DNA of 44,814 nt from an uncultured Flavobacteriales bacterium (GCA_905479395.1 CAJQMI010000003.1:1-44814), one strand, 5' to 3'. Numbered from the stretch's first letter, positions 17,653 to 26,690 are shown. Notes: generated by a model not told the origin, from the sequence alone. Program-made: numbers and translations.

Positions 17653-18539
17653 GGGTAACGGACCAGCTTAAAATTATCAACCACAACGGTAGTCGTATCC
17701 TGCGAACCATCATAAATGGCATCCAACAAAATCTCATACTGGGTGGCATCAGGCGTACTTCTCACCATCGGCCCAAGATCCAGATAGATTTTATTGGGAC
17801 TCATATCCGTTGATTTCAAAAGCAGGATGGGATAACGCTGCGCCGTTTCATCATTGGCCACCCTCAGACCAATCCAAAAGGGCTGATCGCATGCATAGTC
17901 CAACTCCAACCAAACCGGTCCAGAGGTGGTGAGGTTGAACTGCTGTTCATTGGTGTTTGAGGTCAAAACCGCTTCGGTTGCAGACAATTGAATCAAACCA
18001 CTTCCGTCACCTTCAAGCACCCAATTGAGATCTTCGGTGCGCGCTATTGAAGCAGTGCTTGTTGAAGACTCCTCGAAACGATTGGATGTCTCAAAATCCT
18101 CGGCATTGATGATTTGGGCTAGCTCTGTGTAGCCCAACTCCAAGTTTAAAGTATCCTTTCCCCCAAACTCTAAATCGGGGATGTAGGTGAAAGCTTCGTA
18201 AAATGGATAAGGTTGACGCGTTGATGAGATGGCATTTGCCCGAATGCCAGCAGACAAAATCAGCTCGGGATTTGGCCCCAATGCATCCGGCGAGAGCGGA
18301 ATATCGGCGGGAAGAGGAAACGCACCCAATACATCCGTGGAGGAATAGACCCACACTTCCTCAATTCGACTCGATGATGTCCCCTCGGTTTCGTCCGTCT
18401 CGATCGACATGGATTCTACATGCAAAACAAACGGATCGCCCTCCCATGAATCGATGCATCCCGAAAGGGTAAAGCACAAAACCATCGCTGCAGCGATGTA
18501 TGAAGTGGATGAATGAAATGGCAAAAAGGCGAGAGTCAA
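17649..18539 (-). CDS. Lipoprotein paired with the sugar transferase, unknown function
   Basis: The product has a lipobox FTLSGC and a mature part with repeated short beta-strand patterns and a VWVYSSTDVLGAFPLPA segment. That segment resembles a widespread but functionally unassigned Bacteroidota lipoprotein family. The start is uncertain: the frame is open to an ATG at 18602, but a TAGTTTTG promoter box at 18570-18577 lies inside that extension. I prefer TTG 18539, which gives a 296-residue protein with a usable signal peptide; TTG 18524 is another option. ATG 18485 is too close to the lipobox. It overlaps the sugar transferase gene by 4 bp (ATGA), suggesting an envelope role linked to polysaccharide, which is inference. 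Confidence 0.7.
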   Translation of the reverse strand: MTLAFLPFHSSTSYIAAAMVLCFTLSGCIDSWEGDPFVLHVESMSIETDETEGTSSSRIEEVWVYSSTDVLGAFPLPADIPLSPDALGPNPELILSAGIRANAISSTRQPYPFYEAFTYIPDLEFGGKDTLNLELGYTELAQIINAEDFETSNRFEESSTSTASIARTEDLNWVLEGDGSGLIQLSATEAVLTSNTNEQQFNLTTSGPVWLELDYACDQPFWIGLRVANDETAQRYPILLLKSTDMSPNKIYLDLGPMVRSTPDATQYEILLDAIYDGSQDTTTVVVDNFKLVRYP

Positions 18540-18569
18540 CTGGAAGTAAGGTATCGTTAGCGACGGCTG

Positions 18570-18577
18570 CAAAACTA
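18570..18577 (-). promoter_or_regulatory. -7 box TAGTTTTG for the lipoprotein-sugar transferase operon
   Basis: Exact match to TAnnTTTG on the minus strand, downstream of the dksA-like gene and upstream of the lipoprotein start. If used, the mRNA would begin near 18565, leaving a leader of about 25 bases before TTG 18539. No -33 element is clear. Confidence 0.4.
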
Positions 18578-18673
18578 AAGCTTCGCCTACGTCATGCAGC
18601 ATTGTTAACGGGCTGATTCTCTCCTTCGTATCTCAGGTTTCAAACAAAAAAAATGAGTTGTCCACAAATGACC

Positions 18674-19015
18674 TCAATCTGCACACTGGACGCAGCTTGT
18701 TGCACCGGGCATCAACAGAATGCGCCCCATTGGAATTCGTTCACCACAGCTATGGCACAAGCCAAACCGATCCTCTTTGAGCCGATCAAGTGCACGAAGC
18801 AGATTTCCCCGTTGCTTCTCCACCTGCCGAAGCGCAGCCTGGTTGACGCTCCTGTTGTTGATCGCATCCATTCGACTAACACGTCCGATGGCATTCTCAG
18901 GTGGAATAGGCTTGGTAAGCTCCCGGTATTCCATGATGCGTTCATCCAATTTCACCAATTTCATTTGCACCTTTTCCTTGAATTGTGCAATTTCTTCTGC
19001 GCTCCAATGCGACAT
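18674..19015 (-). CDS. DksA/TraR-family zinc-finger regulator
   Basis: The 113-residue product begins MSHWSAEEIAQFKEK with a long helical coiled-coil region. It ends in a four-cysteine zinc finger, LCHSCGERIPMGRI followed by SCVQC, the pattern of the DksA/TraR family. In E. coli these bind the RNA polymerase secondary channel and act with ppGpp; the small Bacteroidota members are less studied. I placed the start at ATG 19015, since the frame upstream to 19057 encodes an unrelated Arg/Pro-rich leader. The gene is divergent from transaldolase. Confidence 0.87.
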   Translation of the reverse strand: MSHWSAEEIAQFKEKVQMKLVKLDERIMEYRELTKPIPPENAIGRVSRMDAINNRSVNQAALRQVEKQRGNLLRALDRLKEDRFGLCHSCGERIPMGRILLMPGATSCVQCAD

Positions 19016-19076
19016 ATTTATCCGTTTTCCTTCAAGGTACGGTCGGGCGCAAGGCAATCAAAACAATTCAAATCGT

Positions 19077-19084
19077 TAATTTTG
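19077..19084 (+). promoter_or_regulatory. -7 box TAATTTTG, 4 bases before transaldolase ATG
   Basis: Exact match to TAnnTTTG followed by TGGC and ATG 19089, predicting a leaderless mRNA. The same TGGC-ATG junction occurs at DUF4494 (21155-21161). No clear -33 TTTG is seen upstream. Confidence 0.6.
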
Positions 19085-19088
19085 TGGC

Positions 19089-19745
19089 ATGAAATTTTTC
19101 ATTGACACGGCCAACCTCGATCAAATTCGAGAAGCCCAATCCCTTGGAGTACTGGACGGAGTAACCACCAACCCATCGCTGATGGCCAAGGAAGGCATTT
19201 CAGGTGATGACGCTGTCAAGGCTCACTATGTGGCTATTTGTGAAATTGTTGACGGTGATGTGAGCGCTGAAGTCATTGCAACTGATTTTCAAGGCATGAT
19301 TTCCGAAGGACGCGTTTTGGCTGATTTGCATGCGAACATCGTTGTCAAGGTGCCTGCAACAGCTGATGGAATTCGAGCTATACGTTGGTTCACTGACCAC
19401 GGCATTCGCACCAACTGCACGTTGATTTTCTCCGCCGGACAAGCTCTCCTAGCTGCAAAAGCAGGAGCAAGCTATGTGAGTCCATTTGTCGGAAGATTGG
19501 ACGACATCAGCAGCGATGGTTTGCAGCTCATTGAAAAAATCCGAGTCATTTATGACAACTACGACTATGGCACGGAAATCCTCGCAGCAAGCGTTCGTCA
19601 CACCATGCACATCATTGAATGCGCAGAGATTGGTGCTGACATCATGACCGGCCCACTGAGTGCCATTATGGGACTGCTCAAGCACCCGTTGACAGACAGT
19701 GGCTTGGCTCAGTTCTTGGCTGATCACGCCAAGGCCAAAGGCTAA
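19089..19745 (+). CDS. tal: Transaldolase (TalC / fructose-6-phosphate aldolase subfamily)
   Basis: The 218-residue enzyme belongs to the short transaldolase subfamily, which includes true transaldolases of the pentose phosphate pathway and fructose-6-phosphate aldolases. Active-site features are FIDTAN (Asp6), GVTTNPSL (Asn28), VVKVPAT with Schiff-base Lys87, and the SPFVGRLDD loop with a phosphate-binding Arg. The length fits the family. It should work in the cytoplasm on sedoheptulose-7-phosphate and glyceraldehyde-3-phosphate, or as an aldolase; the two activities cannot be told apart with confidence here. The stop overlaps the start of the YciO-type gene by one base (TAATG). Confidence 0.93.
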   Translation: MKFFIDTANLDQIREAQSLGVLDGVTTNPSLMAKEGISGDDAVKAHYVAICEIVDGDVSAEVIATDFQGMISEGRVLADLHANIVVKVPATADGIRAIRWFTDHGIRTNCTLIFSAGQALLAAKAGASYVSPFVGRLDDISSDGLQLIEKIRVIYDNYDYGTEILAASVRHTMHIIECAEIGADIMTGPLSAIMGLLKHPLTDSGLAQFLADHAKAKG

Positions 19746-20365
19746 TGCTCCTGCGCATTCACCCGGAAAATCCGGATGAACGAAAGATTCGTCAAGTCTG
19801 TGCTCTGTTGGAGCAAGATGCAGTTATCATTGTTCCGACAGACACAGTCTACAGCATGGCGTGCATTTTAGGTTCTTCCAAAGGCCTTGAGCGTCTTGCG
19901 CGACTCAAAAACATTCCTCTAAAAACAGCTCGATTCAGCATCGGATGTTCTGATTTGAGTCAGCTGTCGTTGTATACTCGACCATTGAGTAGCCCGACAT
20001 TCAAAGCCATGAAGCGAGCCTTCCCTGGTCCATACACGTTCATTGTTCCTGCCAACAACAATGTACCCAAGTGGTTCATGGGCAAGCGAAAGTCCATAGG
20101 CATCCGAGTGCCAGACAACCGCATCTTCAGCGCCATCGTTGAAGAGTTGGGTAAACCACTCGTCGTGAGCTCAGTTCGGGATGAAAATGAGATTCAAGAA
20201 TACACGACTGATCCTGAACTCATCGCTGAACGGTTCGGCGCAAGTGTTGATGCAGTCATCGATGGGGGGTACGGAAAACTTGATGCTTCTTCGATCTTGG
20301 ACTGCACAGGAGAGATTCCGACTGTCATTCGAGAAGGACTTGGACCTACCGACGAAGTGCTCTGA
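19745..20365 (+). CDS. YciO-type member of the Sua5/YciO/YrdC family
   Basis: The 206-residue protein has the YrdC fold, with IIVPTDTVYSM near the N-terminus and KRKSIGIRVPDN. It has the YciO-like ending of the core, VVSSVRDENEIQEY, in place of the TSAN-type motif of true threonylcarbamoyl-AMP synthases (TsaC/Sua5). Annotation pipelines usually call this L-threonylcarbamoyladenylate synthase, but YciO proteins are known not to replace TsaC well, so a role in tRNA t6A formation should not be assumed. Translation is coupled to transaldolase. The stop lies one base from the stop of convergent pcm. Confidence 0.85.
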   Translation: MLLRIHPENPDERKIRQVCALLEQDAVIIVPTDTVYSMACILGSSKGLERLARLKNIPLKTARFSIGCSDLSQLSLYTRPLSSPTFKAMKRAFPGPYTFIVPANNNVPKWFMGKRKSIGIRVPDNRIFSAIVEELGKPLVVSSVRDENEIQEYTTDPELIAERFGASVDAVIDGGYGKLDASSILDCTGEIPTVIREGLGPTDEVL

Positions 20366-20366
20366 T

Positions 20367-21017
20367 TTACTGGTCTTGAGCGCGTGATGCGAGCATTGGA
20401 ACAAATGCAAAATCACCGTGCTCCTCACGCACAAAATCCGCTTCACTCTTGCGGGTGAGGGTAAACATGCGCTGGGTATCTCCCTCTCCAACAGGAATCA
20501 CGAGTCGCCCTCCTATCTTCAATTGCTTCAGCAAAGCCTCAGGCACTTCGGGAGCTCCGCACGTAACAATGATGCCATCAAAAGGAGCGAATACCACTTT
20601 TCCTTTGTAGCCGTCACCGTAAAACAAATCCGGTTTGAATCCCATCGATTCCAAAAGCGGACGAGCCTTTTCAAAAAGATTCCGTTGGCGTTCTATGGAA
20701 AAGACCTTGTAGCCCATGGAACACAAAACGGCGCATTGATAACCGCTACCCGTTCCAATTTCCAATACCTTTTTTCCTGGTCCGAGATCCAGTAGTTCAG
20801 TCTGTTTCGCAACGGTGTGCGGCTTACTGATCGTTTGGCCTGATCCGATTTGGAACGCTTTATTTTGATATGCAAATTGTTCAAAGGCGGAGGACAAGAA
20901 AAAGTGACGAGGCACCCCGTCAATCGCTTCCAACACTTCCTCATTGCTGATTCCGAGAGCGCGTAACTCATCAATCATTTTCCTTCGTTGGCCCTTGTGC
21001 CTGTATTCGTCCTTCAT
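20367..21017 (-). CDS. pcm: Protein-L-isoaspartate O-methyltransferase
   Basis: The 216-residue protein repairs isoaspartyl residues by SAM-dependent methylation. The SAM motif VLEIGTGSGYQCAVL and the family hallmarks GSGQTISKPHTVA (substrate loop) and VPRHFFLSSAF are present, with YGDGYKG and the post-motif FDGIIVTCGAPEVPE. The listed start is the ATG at 21017; a GTG directly before it (21020) is the alternative. Its length is normal for the family. It stands alone and converges on the YciO-type gene with a one-base gap. Confidence 0.94.
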   Translation of the reverse strand: MKDEYRHKGQRRKMIDELRALGISNEEVLEAIDGVPRHFFLSSAFEQFAYQNKAFQIGSGQTISKPHTVAKQTELLDLGPGKKVLEIGTGSGYQCAVLCSMGYKVFSIERQRNLFEKARPLLESMGFKPDLFYGDGYKGKVVFAPFDGIIVTCGAPEVPEALLKQLKIGGRLVIPVGEGDTQRMFTLTRKSEADFVREEHGDFAFVPMLASRAQDQ

Positions 21018-21146
21018 CACGCAGTGAAATTAATTCAGCGAACGGTTTCCTTCTCACCAATTTGAACTTCTTTTTGAACGTGCATTGTGGATTCAATGTT
21101 AGTCGAAAGCACGCATGTGAGCATCCGAAGATCGACAGGCAGAAAG

Positions 21147-21154
21147 TACTTTTA
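21147..21154 (+). promoter_or_regulatory. -7 box TACTTTTA before DUF4494 gene
   Basis: One mismatch to TAnnTTTG (last base), followed by TGGC and ATG 21159 at the 4-base spacing. The TGGC-ATG junction is identical to that of transaldolase. Confidence 0.4.
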
Positions 21155-21158
21155 TGGC

Positions 21159-21674
21159 ATGACAAAACACTGGTTCACCTGCAAGGTAAAATACGTTCGC
21201 CACGATGCCGAAGGAGCAGAAGTAAAAGCCACCGAATCTTTTGTGCTTGACGCTTACAACTATACTGAAGCCGAATCACGAATGACTGGAATCTGTGAAA
21301 ACGAAGGAATTCGACCGTTCGAAATTGTGCAAATCACCAAATCCAATCTCTCTGAGGTCATTCGATTTGATGATGCCGATAAGTGGTTCAAGGTTAAAAT
21401 TGCATTGACAACCCTTGACGAGCAAAAAGGAGTTGAAAAAGAATCCTACCAACATGTGCTGCTCTCGGCCCAGGATGTTCGTGATGCTTATGACAAAGTG
21501 CAAAAGCACATGTCAACTGTTGGACTCGGCTTTGTCATTCCCTCCGTTGCTTTCCAGAAAATAACGGAGGTATTCCCGCTAGAAGAAGAAGGTGGATCGC
21601 ATGCTGTGCAGGGAGCACCAGAGGGTTCATTCACGGAAAGCGATGCCGAGACTGAAGTTCTTCAGGAAGCGTAA
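21159..21674 (+). CDS. DUF4494 family protein
   Basis: The 171-residue product begins MTKHWFTCKVKY and includes EAESRMTGI, a WFKVKIALTT segment and the C-terminal FVIPSVAFQKITEVFP, the pattern I know from the Bacteroidota family DUF4494. No function is established and no catalytic motif is visible; the first half has the alternating beta pattern of a small barrel. The acidic tail of about 35 residues (Glu/Ser-rich) is probably disordered. I use ATG 21159 because homologues begin there. The 3' end overlaps the convergent helicase gene by 13 bp. Confidence 0.88.
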   Translation: MTKHWFTCKVKYVRHDAEGAEVKATESFVLDAYNYTEAESRMTGICENEGIRPFEIVQITKSNLSEVIRFDDADKWFKVKIALTTLDEQKGVEKESYQHVLLSAQDVRDAYDKVQKHMSTVGLGFVIPSVAFQKITEVFPLEEEGGSHAVQGAPEGSFTESDAETEVLQEA

Positions 21675-23605
21675 AGCCATTCCCAGGCGCTGTGATACGC
21701 GCCGGATTGTTCAGCGCGTTCAATCAATTGATGGTAGAACGAATCATTGCCTAATGTGGCACCGTCTCCCACCATCAGTAAATGATGTTTTGCTCGGGTC
21801 ATGGCCACATTGGTTCTGCGGTACTCCTTCAAAAAACCAACGGCACCTTCGGCGTTGCTCCGGGTCAGAGAAATAACAATGGCGTCGCGCTCTTGGCCTT
21901 GAAAAGCGTCCACTGTAGCAAATTCAATGCGATCGCGGAATGATGCGTGGTTATCCAACCCCTCAAACTGCCGTTGCAACTCGACCACTTGGGCACGGTA
22001 AGGAGCTATAACTCCCACTTGAAAAGAAGGACAAGCCTCCAAAATCTCAAGGGTTCTTTGCAGAACAAATTCTGCTTCAGCTGCGTTCATCGTACTCTCG
22101 CTTCCCTCCTCCTTTTCCTCATCAAACCCACATCCCGAAGAATCAATAAAGGTCCAAGGACTTCGAAGGATTTCAGGAAGTATCTGAGTGGGCAGGCTTT
22201 GAGCAGCGCGCAATCTACCTTCATAAAACCAATGCGATGATGGCGCCATGATCTCGGGATGCATGCGGTACTGCTCTGTGAGCATCGTCACACTTCCAGC
22301 GCAAAAACTCGAACGCATAAAACGCGCCAAAGCACTTTCTTCTAGTCCCATCGCCAAGGCTTGGGAACTTTTGATGACAGGAGGCAACTGATGTGGGTCA
22401 CCTGCCAAAATGCACCGGCTGCTCTTTTGCATCGAAATCAACGCCGCCGGAAGCATCGCTTGACCCGCTTCATCAATGACAACACAATCGAATTTTTCAT
22501 CAAGCAACGCCTCATTGGCTGCACCGGAAAGAGTTGCGCAGACAACATCTGCATTTCGCACAATGCGCTCTGCGATGAATCGTTCCAATGAAATAGCTTC
22601 CCGTTCAAGTGATTTCGCCTCTTGGCGCGCTGAAGCACGATCTGCCCGCTGATCACTTCCGAAGTTGCGATGGAATCGATCAACGATTTGCCAAGCCTGT
22701 TTCGAGCGCTTTCGCAGATCACGCACTTGCTTGTATTCCGAATCAGCCTCCACTAAGGCATCCAGTCCATGCGATTGCACCTCATCCGAGAGTCTCATAG
22801 GATGACCGATTCGCACCGCCATCACTCCACGTTTTGCACATCCAGAAACGAGCAAATCTACCGCAGCATTGCTTGGTGCAGTCAATAGAAGCCGTTTCTT
22901 CTGGCGCACCATCTCAACCACAAATGCCAAAACAGCAGTGGTCTTGCCCGTGCCCGGAGGACCGTGCAGCAAACTCAGCGCTGGGTGCATCAATGCCTTT
23001 TTCAGCCATTCTTGTTGGAGCACATTTAACGAATCAGATGTTGCAGTAAACTCTGTTTCCGAAAGCGTTCCATCGCACAGCATCGGAAGCTCACCGCACC
23101 CCATGAAGGCATCTCGTGCAGCTCGTTCAATGCCATCCTCTGTATTGATCCAATGATTCAGAGCATGGGCCATGCGTCGATAAGTGCGGTCATCGGAACG
23201 TGCATCCAACGTCCATCGCTCATGCATTTCTGCACCCGACAAAGGGCTCCCATCTAAAATGACGTCCATTGCTGTTGCATTCGCCTTGCGCACAATGCCA
23301 ATCCGAACAGCATCTTTGGATTTCGGCGAACCCATTTCATTCGCTTGGTACAATGAAACGGGGGAGCCAGCTCGAAAAGCACCCACTAAACCTGCATTGT
23401 GCTGCATTTTAACCTTCAAACGCACACGCCCTCCGAAAGTGAAATCTTGATCTTCAATGGCAATCGGAGACCACGTAACACCCTCAGCACGTCGAATCCT
23501 AAGCGACTTGCCCTCTATGACAGCGGAGAGGCGCCTCTCCTCCTCACGTTGCTCAAAAACCAAGGCCTCAGCTAACCTTCCAAGTTGTTCGATGGATGTT
23601 TTCAA
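21662..23605 (-). CDS. Superfamily 1B (IGHMBP2/Upf1-like) helicase
   Basis: The 647-residue protein carries the full motif set of a UPF1/DNA2-like SF1B helicase: Walker A HGPPGTGKTT (about residue 215), VVIDEAGQA (motif II), LAGDPHQLPPV (motif III), EQYRMHPEIM (motif IV), VDAFQGQERDAIVISL (motif V) and NVAMTRAKHHLLMVGD (motif VI). The N-terminal 150 residues form a beta-rich domain of the kind found in IGHMBP2. It should unwind DNA or RNA 5'-3' using ATP; the preferred substrate is not determinable. The start appears to be TTG at 23605, since no ATG is closer to the natural N-terminus. It follows the T9SS type B gene by 21 bp. Confidence 0.9.
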   Translation of the reverse strand: MKTSIEQLGRLAEALVFEQREEERRLSAVIEGKSLRIRRAEGVTWSPIAIEDQDFTFGGRVRLKVKMQHNAGLVGAFRAGSPVSLYQANEMGSPKSKDAVRIGIVRKANATAMDVILDGSPLSGAEMHERWTLDARSDDRTYRRMAHALNHWINTEDGIERAARDAFMGCGELPMLCDGTLSETEFTATSDSLNVLQQEWLKKALMHPALSLLHGPPGTGKTTAVLAFVVEMVRQKKRLLLTAPSNAAVDLLVSGCAKRGVMAVRIGHPMRLSDEVQSHGLDALVEADSEYKQVRDLRKRSKQAWQIVDRFHRNFGSDQRADRASARQEAKSLEREAISLERFIAERIVRNADVVCATLSGAANEALLDEKFDCVVIDEAGQAMLPAALISMQKSSRCILAGDPHQLPPVIKSSQALAMGLEESALARFMRSSFCAGSVTMLTEQYRMHPEIMAPSSHWFYEGRLRAAQSLPTQILPEILRSPWTFIDSSGCGFDEEKEEGSESTMNAAEAEFVLQRTLEILEACPSFQVGVIAPYRAQVVELQRQFEGLDNHASFRDRIEFATVDAFQGQERDAIVISLTRSNAEGAVGFLKEYRRTNVAMTRAKHHLLMVGDGATLGNDSFYHQLIERAEQSGAYHSAWEWLYAS

Positions 23606-23626
23606 CCTCGCGTTTTTTGAACGAAA

Positions 23627-26035
23627 TCAACGCACCAACGTAAACGTACCGTTGATGTATTTGTAGCCTTCACCTTCGTCAATGGTTTGCCCATTGACAT
23701 CATTGATGACCAACGCTGAGCTTGCTCGTGCAATTCCGAGTACGTAATAATAGGTTCCTTCAGCAGCCTCGTCAGGAGCGGGTTTCCAACCTGACGATTT
23801 ACCGAAATCGTTGCTCGTATACATCAACTGTCCCCAGCGGTTGTAAATCCGAATGGTGCTGCCATTGTATCGGTCGCTGTTTAAACCTTCGACATAAAAA
23901 GCATCATTCAAAGCATCCCATTGCCCTGGGCCATTTGGTGAAATCACATTGGGAATGGTGAGCTCACAAATTGCTTCTTCTACTTCGAAGTAACTCGTAG
24001 TGCTCCATGTGCAAGGAGGCGCCATGGTCACGAGGACTTCGTAATCCCCGGCTTCTTCGGCGTTGAACGTCGCAGCTGTTCCAACTGTTGCTCCACCGAA
24101 TTGCCAATCATAGACGTAGTCAGACTCATTGGAGCCTAAATCAATGAAACTGAGCGCCACCAATTGAACCGCATCATCTGGACAAACCTCAGCTGTTGCC
24201 TCAACTCCTGTAGGCGGTGGAATGAAATCAACCGCGACATTCTGCGTCACTTCGCAGTTGTCCAAGTCCCCTCCTGTGACAGTCACCATTAAAGTCATGA
24301 CGGTGTCCTGCGTCAGGCCATCCACACTCACGTTTGCCCCATTGCCATTGACCAAATCTGAGGGCGTCCAATCATATGAATAGTTGAAATCTGGGTCTTC
24401 GTTGAGCACATTTCCTTGCAAGGAAACTGGTGAGCCGCAAAAACCTTCAGGTGTCTCTATTTCTACTTCAGGACCTTCCACCACCGTAATTTCTACGTCC
24501 GTGCTGTAGGTGCAGCCGAAATTGTTGGTTGCCGTGTAAGTGAATGTGCCTGAGTCAGCAGCGACCAGTGTGATCTCGTTGCAATCTTCGCTTTGGTCAT
24601 AGATACTTGGGCCACTCCAAGAGGTACTATCGCACCCCATTCCAAAGACGGGGGTGAACACGATGGGCTCCGGGTAAAGCTCCGGATTGAAATTGATTGC
24701 CCATTCAAAAATGAACCCATTATCTGATCCCAAAATATCGCATATCTCAATCTCCCAGGTACCATTCAACGGACAGCCTTGTAAAGAAGTCCACATACCA
24801 ACAGCGCTGTATGTATCTGCAGGAAGCGTTCCAAATCCACCAGCTTCCTCTGTCCACGTTCCATTAGTCGCATCCGGAGACCAAAAGTAATCATAACCAA
24901 TCCCGGGATCATCTGGCAAGAAGTCGTCATCGACAGGCTCTCCTAGAAAAGTGCCACCACCACCTTGGTTCTGCAATTGCATGACACTGCCATTCGGGCA
25001 TATCAACTGAATCGTTAGATCACCCATGTAACTGTGTTCCATGTTCACGAAAACACTTTCTATATCTGTCGAGGCATCTTCAACAACAGAGCCAGGGGCG
25101 AAAGAAGTCAAAGTCAACGTTGTTGAAAAGCAATTCCCCTGTTCGTCGGGTATGAAGAGTCCTTCCCCGAAATCACCACTCGGTTCAGCGTCATAGGTCA
25201 CACCCTCGACCACACCGGATAACGGAAATTGTTGTCCCTGGCAGATGGTAGCATCTTGCGATGTTCCCGTCCAATCAGGATCAGTCGAAATTAAGACCAA
25301 GTGATCAATCAAATTGGCATTTTTACAACCGTCAGGATTCTCATCAGAAACGTTGTCATCGGTGAGCATCAGCTGCACCTTGTACGCTCCTGGAAGGTCG
25401 AATGAATGGGTCACCAGCGGACCATCTGTTGATTCCGTCCCATCGTCAAAGTCCCACTCCCAAGAATCGAGTGCGAAATTGTCGGCAACTGTCGAGGACG
25501 ATGCGTCGAACGTGATTTCTTCTCCAGGACAAGCCAAGTGTGGGATGGGCTCAGAACTGTCCACAACGGCAAACGGCTTTTCGCACGGATAACCACAGGT
25601 CATCGCAGCAGCAAAATTGCCAGAACCTGATGCATTCGAAGTAAAATGCAGCGTCAAGCAGCCGCTAATATTATCTTCTGTCGCGAAAAAATCCAACGCT
25701 AACAATTCTCCTCCAGTAAACACGCCGAAACTATTGGCTGGTTCCGCCGGTCCATCAAATATTTCCAATAAATCTCCTGGAGCCAGATCAGATATCACAA
25801 AATATAAATTCACAATTGTCTCTGGCGCCTCAGGGCATATGGTCATCGTAATGTCCTCATTCGCTCCATAATCCTCATAAGTTCCGCCTGAATCGAGGAG
25901 CACTCCTCCACATTCAATAAGTTCTGAATTGGACATTGGATACTCCGTTTGCTCCTGTGATAGCATCGAATTCGAGACAACCATCAGTAGAAAAACCATG
26001 CATTGAATTGGGCGCATTGAATTTTGACTATTCAT
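23627..26035 (-). CDS. T9SS type B cargo with CUB, PKD and P-like domains
   Basis: The 802-residue secreted protein has a signal peptide (about 1-27). A CUB-like domain (about 40-145; TMTICPEAPET, GDLLEIFDGP) is followed by a PKD domain (about 150-245; WEWDFDDGTEST, HSFDLPGAYKVQL). Next is a proprotein convertase P-like domain (about 305-445; MEHSYMGDLTIQLICPNG, LNGTWEIEICD), then Ig-like repeats. It ends in a CHU_C/gliding-motility-associated domain (about 700-802; IPNVISPNGPGQWDALNDAF, RIYNRWGQLMYTS). The last is a T9SS type B sorting signal. No enzyme domain is visible, so it is probably an adhesin or structural surface protein. Its start overlaps the stop of the small secreted protein gene upstream by 4 bp. 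Confidence 0.87.
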   Translation of the reverse strand: MNSQNSMRPIQCMVFLLMVVSNSMLSQEQTEYPMSNSELIECGGVLLDSGGTYEDYGANEDITMTICPEAPETIVNLYFVISDLAPGDLLEIFDGPAEPANSFGVFTGGELLALDFFATEDNISGCLTLHFTSNASGSGNFAAAMTCGYPCEKPFAVVDSSEPIPHLACPGEEITFDASSSTVADNFALDSWEWDFDDGTESTDGPLVTHSFDLPGAYKVQLMLTDDNVSDENPDGCKNANLIDHLVLISTDPDWTGTSQDATICQGQQFPLSGVVEGVTYDAEPSGDFGEGLFIPDEQGNCFSTTLTLTSFAPGSVVEDASTDIESVFVNMEHSYMGDLTIQLICPNGSVMQLQNQGGGGTFLGEPVDDDFLPDDPGIGYDYFWSPDATNGTWTEEAGGFGTLPADTYSAVGMWTSLQGCPLNGTWEIEICDILGSDNGFIFEWAINFNPELYPEPIVFTPVFGMGCDSTSWSGPSIYDQSEDCNEITLVAADSGTFTYTATNNFGCTYSTDVEITVVEGPEVEIETPEGFCGSPVSLQGNVLNEDPDFNYSYDWTPSDLVNGNGANVSVDGLTQDTVMTLMVTVTGGDLDNCEVTQNVAVDFIPPPTGVEATAEVCPDDAVQLVALSFIDLGSNESDYVYDWQFGGATVGTAATFNAEEAGDYEVLVTMAPPCTWSTTSYFEVEEAICELTIPNVISPNGPGQWDALNDAFYVEGLNSDRYNGSTIRIYNRWGQLMYTSNDFGKSSGWKPAPDEAAEGTYYYVLGIARASSALVINDVNGQTIDEGEGYKYINGTFTLVR

Positions 26036-26445
26036 TTTCTCAAGTTTTTTGCGCCAGTTGCAGATTGATTCACAAGGTATCGCTGATAGAGCGTCTCACA
26101 GCGTGAAAGAGAGAACAAGACTAGGGTCTGGTTGCCGTGAATCGACCTGACAATATGATTGTCTTCTCGTGGCACCACATTTATTTGCAATGGGTTAAAG
26201 TTCTCTCGACTTGGGACCACGGCTTCATCCACGACCAATCGTTCCGTGCCTTCTTTCACTCCGTCTACAATCTGCCATCCGTGCTCCAACCACCAGGCCA
26301 TGCGAGACGCATCGTCTTTCCATGAATCCCAAGTTGCTGTCGGCTCTGCAGCAATCACCGCTTGTGCAAGTGAATGAGGATTACCTGCAGACAATGAAAA
26401 TGCTGGGGCTGCAGCGAGCATTGAACAAATTAATAATGAGAACAT
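26032..26445 (-). CDS. Small secreted protein of unknown function
   Basis: From ATG 26445 the product has 137 residues with a signal peptide (MFSLLICSMLAAAPAFSLSA). The mature part has no motif I recognise; it contains a Trp-rich helix (WDSWKDDASRMAWWLEHGW) and a hydrophobic strand (TLVLFSLSRCE). The frame is open to 26490, but that start would spoil the signal peptide. It is translationally coupled to the large T9SS type B protein (ATGA overlap), so it may help in that protein's localisation or be a binding partner; this rests on context only. Confidence 0.7.
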   Translation of the reverse strand: MFSLLICSMLAAAPAFSLSAGNPHSLAQAVIAAEPTATWDSWKDDASRMAWWLEHGWQIVDGVKEGTERLVVDEAVVPSRENFNPLQINVVPREDNHIVRSIHGNQTLVLFSLSRCETLYQRYLVNQSATGAKNLRK

Positions 26446-26579
26446 GTGAATTGGTTTCAGGGTATTCAGGCGTAAAGGTAAACAACCCAAACCAGCCTAA
26501 GGTTGCACAAGAATCAGAGGATTATGAACAGTTGCTAAAGATTTTATAGCACTCACAATGGCAGGATAAAAAATCTGTC

Positions 26580-26587
26580 TATCTTTG
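26580..26587 (+). promoter_or_regulatory. -7 box TATCTTTG of the tRNA cluster, followed by seven C
   Basis: Exact match to TAnnTTTG 21 bases before the first base of tRNA-Lys. It is followed by a run of seven C (26588-26594), so transcription probably starts within or next to the C-run. No -33 TTTG is clear. Confidence 0.55.
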
Positions 26588-26608
26588 CCCCCCCAAACGT
26601 GGGAACAT

Positions 26609-26682
26609 GACTCCTTAGCTCAGCTGGTTAGAGCATCTCACTTTTAATGAGAGGGTCCTGGGTTCGAGTCCCAGAGGGGTTA
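26609..26682 (+). tRNA. tRNA-Lys (anticodon TTT)
   Basis: A 74-base cloverleaf without encoded CCA. The acceptor stem pairs GACTCCT with AGGGGTT (two G-U pairs), the D arm is GCTCAGCTGGTTAGAGC, and the anticodon stem TCTCA/TGAGA encloses loop CTTTTAA with anticodon TTT. The T arm is CTGGG TTCGAGT CCCAG and the discriminator base is A. Confidence 0.95.
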
Positions 26683-26690
26683 CAAAAAAG

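Noticed and set aside
18653-19105. 150-residue plus-strand frame
   Set aside because: Antisense to the DksA/TraR-like gene, whose four-Cys zinc finger is clear, and overlaps the start of transaldolase.
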